Positions 12,989 through 23,340 of a DNA stretch of 64,000 bases are shown piece after piece (the first letter of the stretch is position 1; every line of letters begins with the position of its first letter). The notes beneath the pieces were generated by a model. That model saw only the letters and a program-made list of their open reading frames with translations. It was not told the origin of the DNA and did not search any database. The DNA lies in assembly GCA_012976225.1 (NCBI GenBank), contig JAAVVG010000018.1:1-64000 (forward strand), read 5' to 3'. The translations under genes were made by a program, and so were the position numbers. Source of the stretch: Golubevia sp. BC0850 (lineage: Eukaryota > Basidiomycota > Exobasidiomycetes > Golubeviales > Golubeviaceae).

Positions 12989-13517
12989 AAGGAATCAAAA
13001 CTCCGAAAATCAAATCCATGGCAGTGGTCGTGGTTCAAAATGAATCAAAACAATGCTCTCTCACTCTCCCCTACTAACCTGTTCTGCTCAATTGTAATTC
13101 TCAGGTCTACTTTCGATTGCTTTTCATCATTCTGTAATTTGCACCGCATTTTCTCTCTTTTGCTTCATTTCAATTGTCCTTCACCCTTTCGAATTGGACT
13201 GAAGAAACGAGCTGATGCGAGCTACGTCAGTCTAGCCGCTGGCGATCCCCTTTCTAGGTTCATCTTTCTTTTCGTAAGCAACAGGGACTTAAGTATGTAT
13301 GAAGTTACAAAACTTAGCACATTCTTTTGGGTTCAGCGAAGAAGATACACGGGATGACTATAGAAGGATGCAGAGCGATGTATTATTCAATCGAGTCTCA
13401 CGATGACCAAACGCTGGGCAGAAGTCTAAAGAAGATTTGAAGAAAAGCTATTGAGAATCAGAATTCATCCGACTGGAATTCTCAATCAGAACTCATCAGG
13501 TCCATAATCGTCGTCCA
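12989..13517. other. Intergenic between convergent genes
   Basis: Shared 3' region of the ATRIP-like gene (+) and the AT-hook gene (-). No coding potential or structured element recognised. Confidence 0.5.
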
Positions 13518-14233
13518 TCAGTCCATGAACCCCATTCCCATGGCAAATTTTTCCAATTCACGCCATTTCTCTGAAGTCATCTTATCAGCATTTAGATCAT
13601 CGTCTTCCTTCTGTTGCTTGGGTTTGACGGCTTTCTTTGGCTTGGCCTTGGAGGCTGGAGGAGTCTTGGTTTTGGACTTGGAGCTTGAAGATGAAGTAGA
13701 AGCTTCTCTGGTGGCGTTAGAAGTTGCTTTCTCTGGTGGACGACCTCTTGATCTCTTGGAAGCTGGCTTCTCAGTAGTCTCAGGCTTATCTGCTTCTGCA
13801 ACTTCCTGTGCGGAACGGAGGAGTATGGAGGAGGGGGAGACGGGAGAAACATTAGTGAGATAATGAGACATTGATAGGGTTCAAAAGTGAACAACATGGT
13901 AAATCGACATCCAAAAGCTCAGAAAAGAGGTTTGGTTTCTTTGGTTGCCAAGATTCGTCTGATGGATGGCTTGGTGAAGGTTGGTTGACCAATCGATACA
14001 GTACTTCCCTCGAATCGAGAACTGACCCTATGACTTACCTTTCTCTTTCCGGCGGGCTTTTTGACCTCTCTCTTATTATCATTTGGCTCTGATTCCTTTT
14101 GGGTAGTTTTCATTTGCTTGATTTTCTTGTCTTGTCCCTTTCCCTGGTCCTCTTGAGGCATCGAAGGAGTGGATGGAGTACCCTTTTCTTTAGATTTTGA
14201 GGCTGAGGTGGATCTTGTGTTACGTCCTGACAT
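13518..14233 (-). CDS. Small basic AT-hook protein
   Basis: Two exons, 14233-14039 and 13805-13518, join in phase 0 and give 160 residues. The protein is rich in Lys, Ser, Thr and Pro. It has one AT-hook-like core (KRSRGRPPEK), which in known proteins binds the minor groove of AT-rich DNA. Near the C terminus is a short helical segment (SEKWRELEKFAMGMGF). The N-terminal exon is a highly charged tail (GKRK at its end). It is probably a chromatin-associated protein, but the family is not recognised. The intron is 233 nt, long for this window, and could hide a further small exon. It is divergent from the ER thioredoxin gene with only 160 bp between start codons. Confidence 0.6.
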
Positions 14234-14393
14234 TACTGAGACTAGAATTGAGCAGATCGAAAGGCTGTTGTGATGTCTCAACTGAAGGGAGAAAGGGAAG
14301 AAGAAGGTCCAAAGCGTCGATTGCATTTCTCATCGAAGGATTCGATTCCTCAGTTGCTCCTCTCGATCACTCTTCTCCAAAACAAACCAAATC

Positions 14394-15476
14394 ATGAAAC
14401 GATCAACCCTACTTTCAGTCTTCTCATTTAATTTCACATTCATTCTACTTTTAATTCTGCTACTCTCACCAACTTCAATTCACTGCGAGCAAGAAGGAGA
14501 GGTAGAAGTAGATGAAACCGAACTCCTCCTGAACAAACCAACCTCTACGTCTGTCAAATCATTAACCTCTGTTTCCTTCCCTTTGCAAGTCACTCCTTCA
14601 AATCCTTCAGCCTATCTGATAGAATTCTATCAACCATGGTGTCCTCATTGTCAAGATTTTGCAAAGACTTGGCAATCTTTGTGTGATATAAAGGTTCATC
14701 TAGAAGATCAAGCCAAGTTCAAATTGAGGAGAGTCAACTGCGAGGAGAATGGTGACCTATGTGCGAAGGAAGGAATCAAAGGGTATCCTCACATAGGACT
14801 TTACTTTGATGGCAGGTTTGTCGAGAAATATGGAGGTGAGTGAAAGAAGAGAGAAGCTTGCCGAGTGGAGTGGTCTCGGTTTGGAGGGCCCATGGAGAGG
14901 AGGCGCCGGGAGGTGTACAGTCACAATGCTGGAGAGTTGGACTGAATCTGGCTTGGGAGAGTAAGAAGAAGAGGAGGAGCAAGATGCGGTTGAGGCGAGA
15001 ACACAATCGCAGGAAGAGTAGGAGTGCAAGGTCGCAGCATGGGGTAGAGACTCTTTCTCTAAGACATCTTCCAGAATGGCGTCAGTTTGAATTTCATGTT
15101 AGCAATAAATTCTCTCATGTATTGCAGCAAAAGCAAGCAGGCGTTCGAGGCTCTTCAGAACGGAAGATCCCACCAGCTCGGAGCCTTTCGTTACAGCTGC
15201 TTGCGTTGACATATGAGAGGTTGGGCTCCTGTAGGAAGCAAAACTATGGACCACTGAAAGCTCTCCAATAATACTCTTTAACAACTAGAAATAACAGAGG
15301 ATAGCTGCTCTCCCATAATCTCGAGCAAACTTCATTCTAATCTTTGCCCTCCCCTCATCTTCCCCTCCTTCTCCTCAGGTTCTCGTTCTTTCAAAGCTAT
15401 CAACTCATACATCACAGCCAGAATCGCTGATTATCGAGAGATCAGAGCTTCGAATATTTTGAATGGAGTGGCGTAG
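14394..15476 (+). CDS. Small ER thioredoxin-fold protein with CPHC active site
   Basis: Exon 14394-14835 encodes a signal peptide (hydrophobic stretch FTFILLLILLLSP, likely cleaved near HCEQ) and a thioredoxin domain. The domain has YLIEFYQPWCPHCQDFAKTW as the active-site region and GIKGYPHIGLYFDG as the cis-proline region. Exon 15379-15476 joins in phase 1 and adds GSRSFKAINSYITARI, the usual final helix, giving 179 residues. Members of the protein disulfide isomerase family oxidise or reduce cysteines of secretory proteins in the ER lumen. The CPHC motif resembles that of yeast Eps1. There is no HDEL-type retention signal and no membrane anchor after the domain. The 543-nt intron is the longest in the window. 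Confidence 0.8.
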
Positions 15477-15998
15477 ATGACGAACTTACACGTATCGAAT
15501 TTCACAATGTTCAGATGTGCTCGCCTCAAACCTCAAAATCCATAAATCAAGCTTCGACCTTCTCTCTCGCAGCCTTCCTTTGATTTGGGGTACTCCTCAT
15601 CTTACTCCTCTGCAACTCTCATTTTCTAGGGCTTTCATTTACCTTAACTCATCTCCTCTGCCCTCTGTCACGCATTTCACTTTCAAAATTCCTTTGTACT
15701 ATACTCCTTTCTTCTCCAATCAAGCTCAAATCCCTTGTTCAATTCCAGGAAGCGAGCAGCGACTGAATTTGAAAATCCTGGTCGGAATTGGTGGAAGTGG
15801 CGAAGAATCTTACCCAGGAAACTGCGCTGAGGAGACGGAGGAGGCGGTAGGGAGAAAGGAGTTGTCGTGTTCCTAGGTTAACCTCAAACCTCGAAATTTT
15901 TGTAAACCTTTAACTCTGTAAATATTAAACTTCTAGCCTTCCAGCGTATGTATTTAGGTACTTGACCGCAGTGGAATTCAATTTATTCGATTTTGAAG

Positions 15999-16031
<33 letters not shown>

Positions 16032-16409
16032 AAAAAAAAAAACCTATGAAAACTGGAATGTTTGGATTGAACCCGAATCCGATTTTGATGGATTAAAATT
16101 TGGGTTTGAATGCGAATTTGATGGATCAGGTTCTGAATTCCTCTTTTCTTCTCTTGCTAAAGACTTCAAACCCTAAGTTGATGGATGCTATTGCTTTCTG
16201 AGTCATCTTAGATTCTTCTTTCTGATCTACCGGAGTAAACTCTTTGGCTTTGAAGAGGAAAAAAGACTGAAAAAATGCAGTCTTTTTCTTTTCTTTTTAG
16301 AACAGCGAACAATTAAATACTCAAATCTGTCTTTTTGAATTTTGGCCGAACAGGGCCAATAAACAGAGATTATCCATCCAGAGTTACGACGTCGCTTCAC
16401 ATCCAAGAC
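15477..16409. other. Intergenic DNA upstream of tRNA-Gly, with an A-tailed repeat
   Basis: A 119-residue frame at 15517-15876 has no recognisable domain and is not called. The right part holds the A-tailed repeat end (listed separately) and about 360 bp of AT-rich flank. Parts of that flank resemble the flank of the second tRNA-Gly gene. Confidence 0.5.
15953..16042 (+). repeat. A-tailed repeat end (retroposon-like)
   Basis: The stretch TTTAGGTACTTGACCGCAG, then TGGAATTCAATTTATTCGA, runs into about 30 A residues, GG, and 11 more A. The same 38-nt block, with two mismatches, occurs at 49326-49363, and its last 18-20 nt recur before A-rich DNA at 49905. A conserved end followed by variable oligo(A) is the form of a SINE- or LINE-like 3' end. 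No coding part of such an element is visible. Confidence 0.55.
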
Positions 16410-16514
16410 GTTCGTATGGTTTAGTGGTAAAATAGGCGTTTGCCAAACATTGCTTCTCGACTATGCGACATTTGCGTAATACGCCTGCCGTGGGTTCGAT
16501 TCCCGCTGCGAACA
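16410..16514 (+). tRNA. tRNA-Gly(GCC) with intron
   Basis: A full cloverleaf can be drawn. The acceptor stem GTTCGTA/TGCGAAC pairs over 7 bp with one G-T. A four-pair D stem is present. The anticodon stem GGCGT/ACGCC pairs perfectly. The T arm is GTGGG TTCGATT CCCGC. The anticodon GCC is at 16442-16444, and the base after it is followed by an intron of about 34 nt (16446-16479), the canonical position. The discriminator is A at 16514. The last seven intron bases with T at 16480 resemble the intron of the second copy except for one base. Confidence 0.93.
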
Positions 16515-16910
16515 GTCATCTCCTTTCCTTTTTGCACGGTGAACGTTTTGAAGTGACCCTACGAGGCTTTGGGGCTTCAAGTGCCTTTCAACGATGAATA
16601 TTCAGGCTTGCCTCCATTCTTTTCCCCTCACAATGGACTTCGATTCTCAGAACCTTCTTTTCTATCCTTTTGAATCAAGACAATCGATCCCTGACCATGC
16701 TTCGAAAGCACCATCGTGTTGGGTCCAACTGAGGACTGAGTCACTCGGCTTCTTCTCCTTCTTTCGGACATCAAAGGAGCTTCTGTCATGCGGAGTTTAT
16801 TCTCTCACACTGTCAGAACAGAGCTTTTCAATGATCTGAGGAGCATGTCATAGAAGTCAATCAAGTTACGTCGCGTCGAAAATTTCATCTTGCTCTCCAA
16901 CACCAACTCA
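16515..16910. other. Intergenic, upstream of NASP-like gene
   Basis: Region between the tRNA and the NASP/Sim3-like start codon. It contains no supported coding sequence and must hold the promoter of the next gene. No clear TATA box seen. Confidence 0.45.
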
Positions 16911-18962
16911 ATGTCTACTGAAACAGATAAGCAAATTCAAATTCCTGCTCCGTCAGAAGATTCCAAGACGGCGAAACAACACTTGGATGAAGCTCAACGT
17001 TTTTACGCTTTCAAGAAGTTCAATGATTCAGCAGAGAGCTACGCAATCGCTCTAGAGCAAATGTACGTTTATCTAAAATCTTTCCCTTTCCCCTCTAGAT
17101 CTAGATCCCTCACTTCCTCATCATCAAATCCAGTCACTATGTTCCATCCAAGCCTTCTTTCAGCTTCTTGCTCACCCATGCTTGTCCTTCCACCCCTCCT
17201 TTCTCTCCCCCAGCTGCGAAACAGAAGCAGAATTAGAGAACACGCCCGCTCTCGCCCCTATCCTTCATAGCTATGGTCGCGCTTTGCTTGAACATGCCAT
17301 TCAGACATCTGGTGCTCTCGGAGGTGGTGGTGGGGCTGGCGTGAGTGCTCCCGAGCCAAAGAAGCCAAAAGGTGAGTTCACTCCTCCTACACAAGTTCTG
17401 GCTGGCAAGGTCGAAGGGACTCGTTGGGCAGTAAAAGGGGCTTTGATAGTTGATATTTGGCAACTTTTGAATGTAGAAGTGAAGGGAAAGACCATCTACA
17501 ACGAAATGGCATTTGCTGCGAGCATGTCGATGCCAAACCTTCCATCTCCACCTCTGACTCCCTCTCCTCCCTCACTTCCCCACAGCAAGCTCCTCCAAAT
17601 CATCTGATCCAGGCCCTCAGAATTCTCGTTTCTCATTTGCTGAAGATGGAGCTGTAGGAGAAGAGGAAGAGGAAGAAGATGAGGCCGAAGAAGCTGAAAA
17701 TGGAGGTGAAGAAGAGGAATCAGATCTAGACATCGCCTTCCAGATCTTAGACAATGCTAGAATTCTCTATGAAAAGGCTTTGGGAGAAGACAAAGAAAAC
17801 CAAGATCCGAATGCTATTCTACTAAGAGGTTATCAAGGAGAAGAGATGAAGGAGAGAAAGATTAAAGCCAGATTGGCGGAAGTCTTCAATGATTTGGCTG
17901 ATGCCGGATTAGAGAATGGTGAGTTTAATGTATGTGAAAGAGACACGAGGGGTTGTTCAAGCTATAGGTCTCGGGCAGCAGACTTCTTCGATTCGTTCTC
18001 TCTAACGAACTTCCTTCCTCTCCCTTTCTCAGAGAACTTCTCTCAAGCCTCTCAAGACTACGCCGCTTCCCTTCAACTCCTCTCACCTCTAGTTCATCCC
18101 CACTCCAGACGTCTAGCTGATGCTCACGTTCGTCTAGCACTGGCTTTAGAATACCACCCCAACACTTCGGAGAGAGCTATGGCAGAGAACAACATGGTCG
18201 CAGCTACCAAAGTCTTGGAGACTAGACTCACAGCTTTGGAATTAAGATCGAAGACCTTGGAAAGCGGTGACGCTGAAGTAGCCAAGGTAGAAGCTGCAGC
18301 TGCTGAACTTAGAGAGGAGAAGGCCAGAGCGGAATCCAATGAGGAGGCCTCGAACGGAAAAGGAAAGGGAAAGGCTAGTCAAGTGGCAGAGGAACCTGAG
18401 AAGTTGGAAAAGGACGACGTTCTTGAAATGAATGCAGCAAAGGTCAAGGCAGAAATCAAGGACTGTTCTGAGATTCTTGGAGATCTGAGAGAGAAGGTGA
18501 GTGTTTGAAAATCAATCGCAGATGTGTAGCTCTCATTCGATGAACTTCAGCTAAACCATCTCCCTGTCCCCTTTTCCCAAATCTCCTTCGCAGCTCGAAG
18601 AGTATAGAAATTCAGCTGCCGAACCAGCATCAGGAGCAGGATCTTCTTCAAACCCTCTAGCTCTAGGTGGAATGGGAGAGGAGGCTTCAGCAGTTCTCAA
18701 AAAAGCTCTAGCAGACGCCTTTTTAAATTCAAACGAATCTCTCGCCACTGGAAGTCCGAGCAATCCTAATCAGAAAGTGAATGACTTGACCAAGATGGTC
18801 AAGAAGAAGAAGGTCGAAAACCCAAATTTGGTAGTTGAAGCTGGCGGAAGTGGAAGTGTGGTGGATGGAAAGAGGAAAGCAGAAGAGCCTATCAAAGCTG
18901 GTGGAAGTGGGAGTGGAAGTGGGGAAAGTAAGAAAGCTAGGGTAGAGGATTTCAATGAGTAA
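16911..18962 (+). CDS. NASP/Sim3/Hif1-type histone chaperone
   Basis: Five exons (16911-17062, 17214-17371, 17586-17918, 18033-18496, 18594-18962) join in frame to 491 residues. The protein has the SHNi-TPR layout. A first TPR-like pair (LDEAQRFYAFKKFNDSAESY and PILHSYGRALLEHAI) is followed by a Gly-rich linker and a long acidic insert (about residues 125-150, EEEEEEDEAEEAE). Two or three more TPRs follow (IAFQILDNARILYEKAL, LAEVFNDLADAGLENENF, ADAHVRLALALEYH). A TPR domain interrupted by an acidic stretch is diagnostic of NASP, fission yeast Sim3 and budding yeast Hif1. These bind H3-H4 or CENP-A in the nucleus. The C terminus is basic (VKKKKV; ESKKARVEDFNE) and likely a nuclear signal. It is convergent with the C2H2 gene. 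Confidence 0.87.
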
Positions 18963-19228
18963 GGGTTTCTCAGGCCATCGTTGTAATAAGCAAAACGTCA
19001 GAACCTTTTTCTTCCCTTATTTCTTTCTGTTTTCTCGTACTTGTGAAAAAACGAAAGTCGTACAATTGCATATTGCGAGAAGACTTGATACAAATACATT
19101 TGTCTTTAATTGAGCATATGTGCAAAGTGTGAAACGAGAAGGAGACAAAGCTACCCTTTCCCCCAAATCTGAAGCGTTCCTCAGTTCATCTCAACATCTC
19201 CTCCGGCTGCTTCATGGCTCTGATCTCC

Positions 19229-22200
19229 TCAATCGGTAGAGATGAGACTCGCTTGAGCTGCCGCCAGAGTTCTTTGGACCAAGTCTGCGATCGAGTCCCC
19301 TCCATCGTCGTCTCCTTGGGGAGGTGGAGGAAGGGGGTAGAAGGCTGCGCTTGATTCTTCGTCCATTTCGATGTCCTCTGCGCCGTCTTCCGCGTGGTTC
19401 TCTTTTCCTTGCTTCTGAGCGAGGAGCTGAAAAGATAGAGTAGGGTTGATTTGGGTGCGAGAAGGGCAAAAGTTAGCAGACCTTCGACAATGATTCGAAA
19501 AGAAATCATTTCAATGCATTCGACTACTCACCTGAGAGATGATGCTCTTAACACTATCATCCAATCCCTCTTGGTTAGCGAGGTTCTGAAGATCCGGAAC
19601 GGAGTTCAAGTCCATCGAACTCTCGTAATTTCCCAGCCCAATCGTGTTGAGACCAAGAGCATTGTTGAGGTTCTTCTCCAATTCTTCAATGTTAGACTTG
19701 GATCCGGAACCTTCAGGCAGAGTGTTAGAAGCTGCAGGAGCTTGAGAAGTGGGTGGAAGACCTAAGGAGGCTGGATCAAAAGTAGACGAAGAGGTGCAAG
19801 CTGCGTTTGTTGAGCTCTTCGCCGGCTTCGAATTAGTGTAAAGACCAGCAGAAACTGCTTTGCTTGAAGGAGTGGCAGCTGCTTTACTCTTCCTGTTCGG
19901 TTGGGACACTCCAGCTTGAGTAGCACTCCAACTGGCTTTGGGTTGGACACCAGCTGGAGCGGCTAATGTTGAGGTTGAAGCGGGTGCTGGAGGAGGAGGT
20001 TGAATGGAAGTGTTCTTGAACTTGGGTTTTGGCTTTGACTTTGCTACTACTGCTGCTGAACGGGTTGGCGGCTTGGAGATTCGTCGGGTTGGACTGACGC
20101 TAGCAGTAGGATTGCTATCCGAATCTTCTTCGTCTTCGTCCTCTTCTTCATCTTCAATTTTAATCGACTTGAAGTTCTTGCTAGAAGTTGGAGTAGGTGA
20201 AAGCGAAGAGTCGGTAGGCAGCTTGCGTTTGAAGTGATGATTGGTGGCACCGCACTTGTGTTTAGAGAAAGCGTCTCTTCTGACAAAGCTTCTTCCACAG
20301 CTTTCGCACCTGAACTTTTTTCCAGGAGCACTCAAACCTAGAGATACTAGACCTCCAGTCAAGTTCCAAGCGTCGAAATTGGCTTTGCCTCCTCCAGTGT
20401 AATCGTCAGGAATTCCTTGCTCCTTTCTTCTGGCGATAGCTTCTTCGACGGTGGCTCCGAATTGACCTGGTTCCTCCTCGTCTTCGTGAGTGGAAGCGAT
20501 GTGTCTTTGAAGATCGTGTTTCCTAGAGAAAGACCTTCCACCTTCTACGTCCTTGCAAGAAGGATAAGGGCAAACGTGAGGTTTGGATCGAGAGGCGTCC
20601 GGATCGTGGGTAGCTTGATGAGTAGTGAGGTTGTAAGCTCTTGCGAAAGACTTGTCGCATTTGCGGCAGACGAATTTCTTGGATGAATCGTTGGCATTGG
20701 GACTCAAGCTACGAGAGCTAGTAGAAGAAGAGGGCTTCTTGGAGTTGGTGTTGTTGTTCACCGGCGGTCTCGGTAGAGGTCGAGCAACAGCACCATTGGG
20801 AGCTGGTCTGGCTGCCGGCTTCGAGCCCCCGGGTCTCGGGGTAGGAGCTCCAGGGGGCCTCGGAAGCTCGTTGGAAGGTCGAGGTGTGGCAGCTGTTGTC
20901 ACCGGCGGTCGGTATGGCCTTCCAGTCGCAGGAGGACGATATCCAGAGGGACCGCCTCGAGGCAAACCCATAGGGTAGAAAGCTGGCTGCGCTGGCGGAC
21001 GATGAGCTTGAACAGCAGCGGAGAAGAGAGGTTTCTGATAAGGTCGAACGGGAGCGGAGGTACTCGACGGAGCTGGTCGAGGAGCTGCGTCTACGGCTGG
21101 AGTTGTAGTTTGGTTGTCTTGAGAGAGTGCTAACGACATCTGATGATTGTATTCAGCCATGTCGGACTCCTTGATTGAGCTTGCGTTAGTCTTCTTGGCC
21201 TCCTCCTGAGCTTTACCAGAGATAGAAGCTAGGTCCAATCCAGCGTTCGAGATCTGCTCCTTTGCAGCTAAATTCGAAGGATTGTTGTTCATGCTAAGCT
21301 GTTTGACCACTGTGCTCAATTTCTGATGACTTTGCTCGTTCCCAGGGAGAGGGTTTGCGAAGGAGTCCAGACCCGTAGCAGCTCTAGTGATTGAAGCTAC
21401 CTGACTAGCTAGATCTTGATCCTCCTGAGTAGTAGCACCTGACTCTTGCTTCGCTCCTATGTCCTCTTCCTCTCCTTCCTGTCCAGCTCGAGTGACCTCT
21501 TCGAGAGCTCCAGCCAAAGCCGACTTGATGGCAGCGTCGAGATCGATGGTTCCATCTGAAGCTTGATATCCAGCAAATGCTTGCGAATCTACTGTTCTCG
21601 GCTTTTGGGAAGTGGTAGAAGCTGTAGTGATCCCTCCTTTCGAAGAGGGAGGAGGTGCTAAGGTTCCATTCGGACCAGAGGCTACGGGAGCAGCAGTGAG
21701 AATTGAAGAAGTGGAAGTTGAAGAAGCTGAAGGAGTAGAGACAACTTTGCTCGAGGAAGCTGTTGGAACGAAAGAAGAGAGAGGAAGAGTGAGCGAAGAA
21801 GTCGAGAAAAAAGAGGTGGAAGAGAGAATAGCTCGACACTCACCTTTGAGAGCTTGACTCGGGGCTAGATGACTAGAGGTTGCAGACTGACTAAGAACAC
21901 TTTGAAGAGTAGAGGCTGGAGAAGACATGAATCCAGATTGACGAAAGGCGGCGACCTTATTGATGGAAGGAACGACAGATTCACTTGTCGAAAGTATTGC
22001 TGCATCCTCGTTTCGGTCTTGAGTTCCAAAGAGTTCTGAAGTCTGATTCAGCTCTTTGTTGAGACCTGCAGACAAGCTTGCTAGAAGGTCTCCCACTCCT
22101 TTCTGAATTTCCAAATCGAGTTCATCATCTTCATTCTCAATTTGACCCAATGACTTCTCTTCAATTCCTCCCATCTCTTCCTGACGAATTTGCGATTGTT

Positions 22201-22768
22201 GACTTGGATCTGCCGACTCGATTAGAATCTCCGATTCTTGAGTTTGAGATTGAGGTTCGATTTCTAGAGGCAGTTCTTGATTATCCGTATCCACTGTTCC
22301 CCCCTCGACTCCAGATAAGAAAGAGTCACCAGTGTTACCTAATGAGAGTAACAATTTGAGACTTGGATCTTCAACTTCCTCCTCTTCTGGTTCCTCCTGT
22401 GCTTGTTGTTCTACGTAGGTTTCCTCTGCATGCTGAGCAGCATCTTGATCAGCTTGGTAGGATGCGGATACCCCGGCTATGGCTTGAGCAGCGTAAGCGT
22501 CTATCGAAGTCATATCAATTTCATCATCTTGATCTTGTTCTTGATTCTCCAGCTTTCCCTGCACTTCTGAGTCTTGTGCTCCTTGTCCATCATCCTGACC
22601 AGCAGCAGCACCACCACCTTGACCTGCATCTGTTGAATCACCTCTTTGCACCAGTTCTTGACCTACGGACTGAGTTGTTCCAGCATGATCACCAGTTGAT
22701 TCTGATTGTTGTTCTGAGTTTGAGTTGTCTGCTTCCTCTTTGATTGCTCCTGCTGATTGATCAGACAT
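19229..22768 (-). CDS. C2H2 zinc-finger transcription factor (possibly Crz1-like)
   Basis: Three exons (22768-21844, 21759-19532, 19426-19229) give 1116 residues. Most of the first 660 residues are Gln/Ser/Glu-rich and disordered, as in activators. The DNA-binding part lies at about residues 660-830. Finger 1 is FVCRKCDKSFARAYNL..H...H. Finger 2 is HVCPYPSC...SFSRKHDLQRH. Finger 3 is CESCGRSFVRRDAFSKHKC. The ARAYNL/SFSRKHDLQRH pair resembles Crz1-type calcineurin-responsive factors, but I saw no clear PxIxIT docking site, so the name stays tentative. The 84-nt intron 21843-21760 is a multiple of three without stops, so keeping it would add 28 residues. The last exon is short and acidic, with a Pro run. 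The intergenic gap to the Rab escort gene is 572 bp. Confidence 0.75.
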
Positions 22769-23340
22769 GAATTAGTGAGTGTTGGTGGTGGGTAGCAATA
22801 GCAAGCTGACCACGAGTGACGCTGAAACGGAATGCAATGAAATGAAAGGCGGCCTTGATTTCATTTGAAGGAATTGAAAGAATAGAATTTAAAGAATAGA
22901 TTGGATTAAGAAAAGAAGGAGAAGAAAGAAGTAAGATTGAGTGAGGATGGTAAGCTCCAGCCAGCAGCTTGTCCTGTCCTGCTTCTCCATCCCAAGATGC
23001 GATCCTATGCCGCAGCAAGCTCCGGATTGTGCTTTGAGAAGTTGTATGGAAAGAGTTATGATCCAATTTTAACTGGAAAAGCAGAGCAATCCGATCATGA
23101 TCATCCCTGCTAACATCTTGGCTATCGATTTTGGATGGAATGGACAAAACTCACCTTTTGGCTTGGGAATGGATTGGTTTCGAGTTTGAAGGAAGTTTTT
23201 TTACCGCAGTTCTTTGAAGGAGGCTCAAACATCGACCACCGCACTTCTATCATTAAATCATTGCAAACCAATAAAGAAATACATTGAAAAAAAATCAATT
23301 CTCATGTAAGGTTCAGAGAATGATTCGAAGCCAACGGGAT
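22769..23340. other. Intergenic; promoter side of the C2H2 gene
   Basis: Lies between the C2H2 gene start (-) and the 3' end of the Rab escort gene (-). No supported coding exon. A weak minus-strand frame (22761-23147) runs across it without similarity to anything recognised. Confidence 0.45.

Noticed and set aside
15517-15876. 119-codon frame downstream of the ER thioredoxin gene
   Set aside because: No domain and pyrimidine-biased composition. The first part overlaps the thioredoxin 3' flank.
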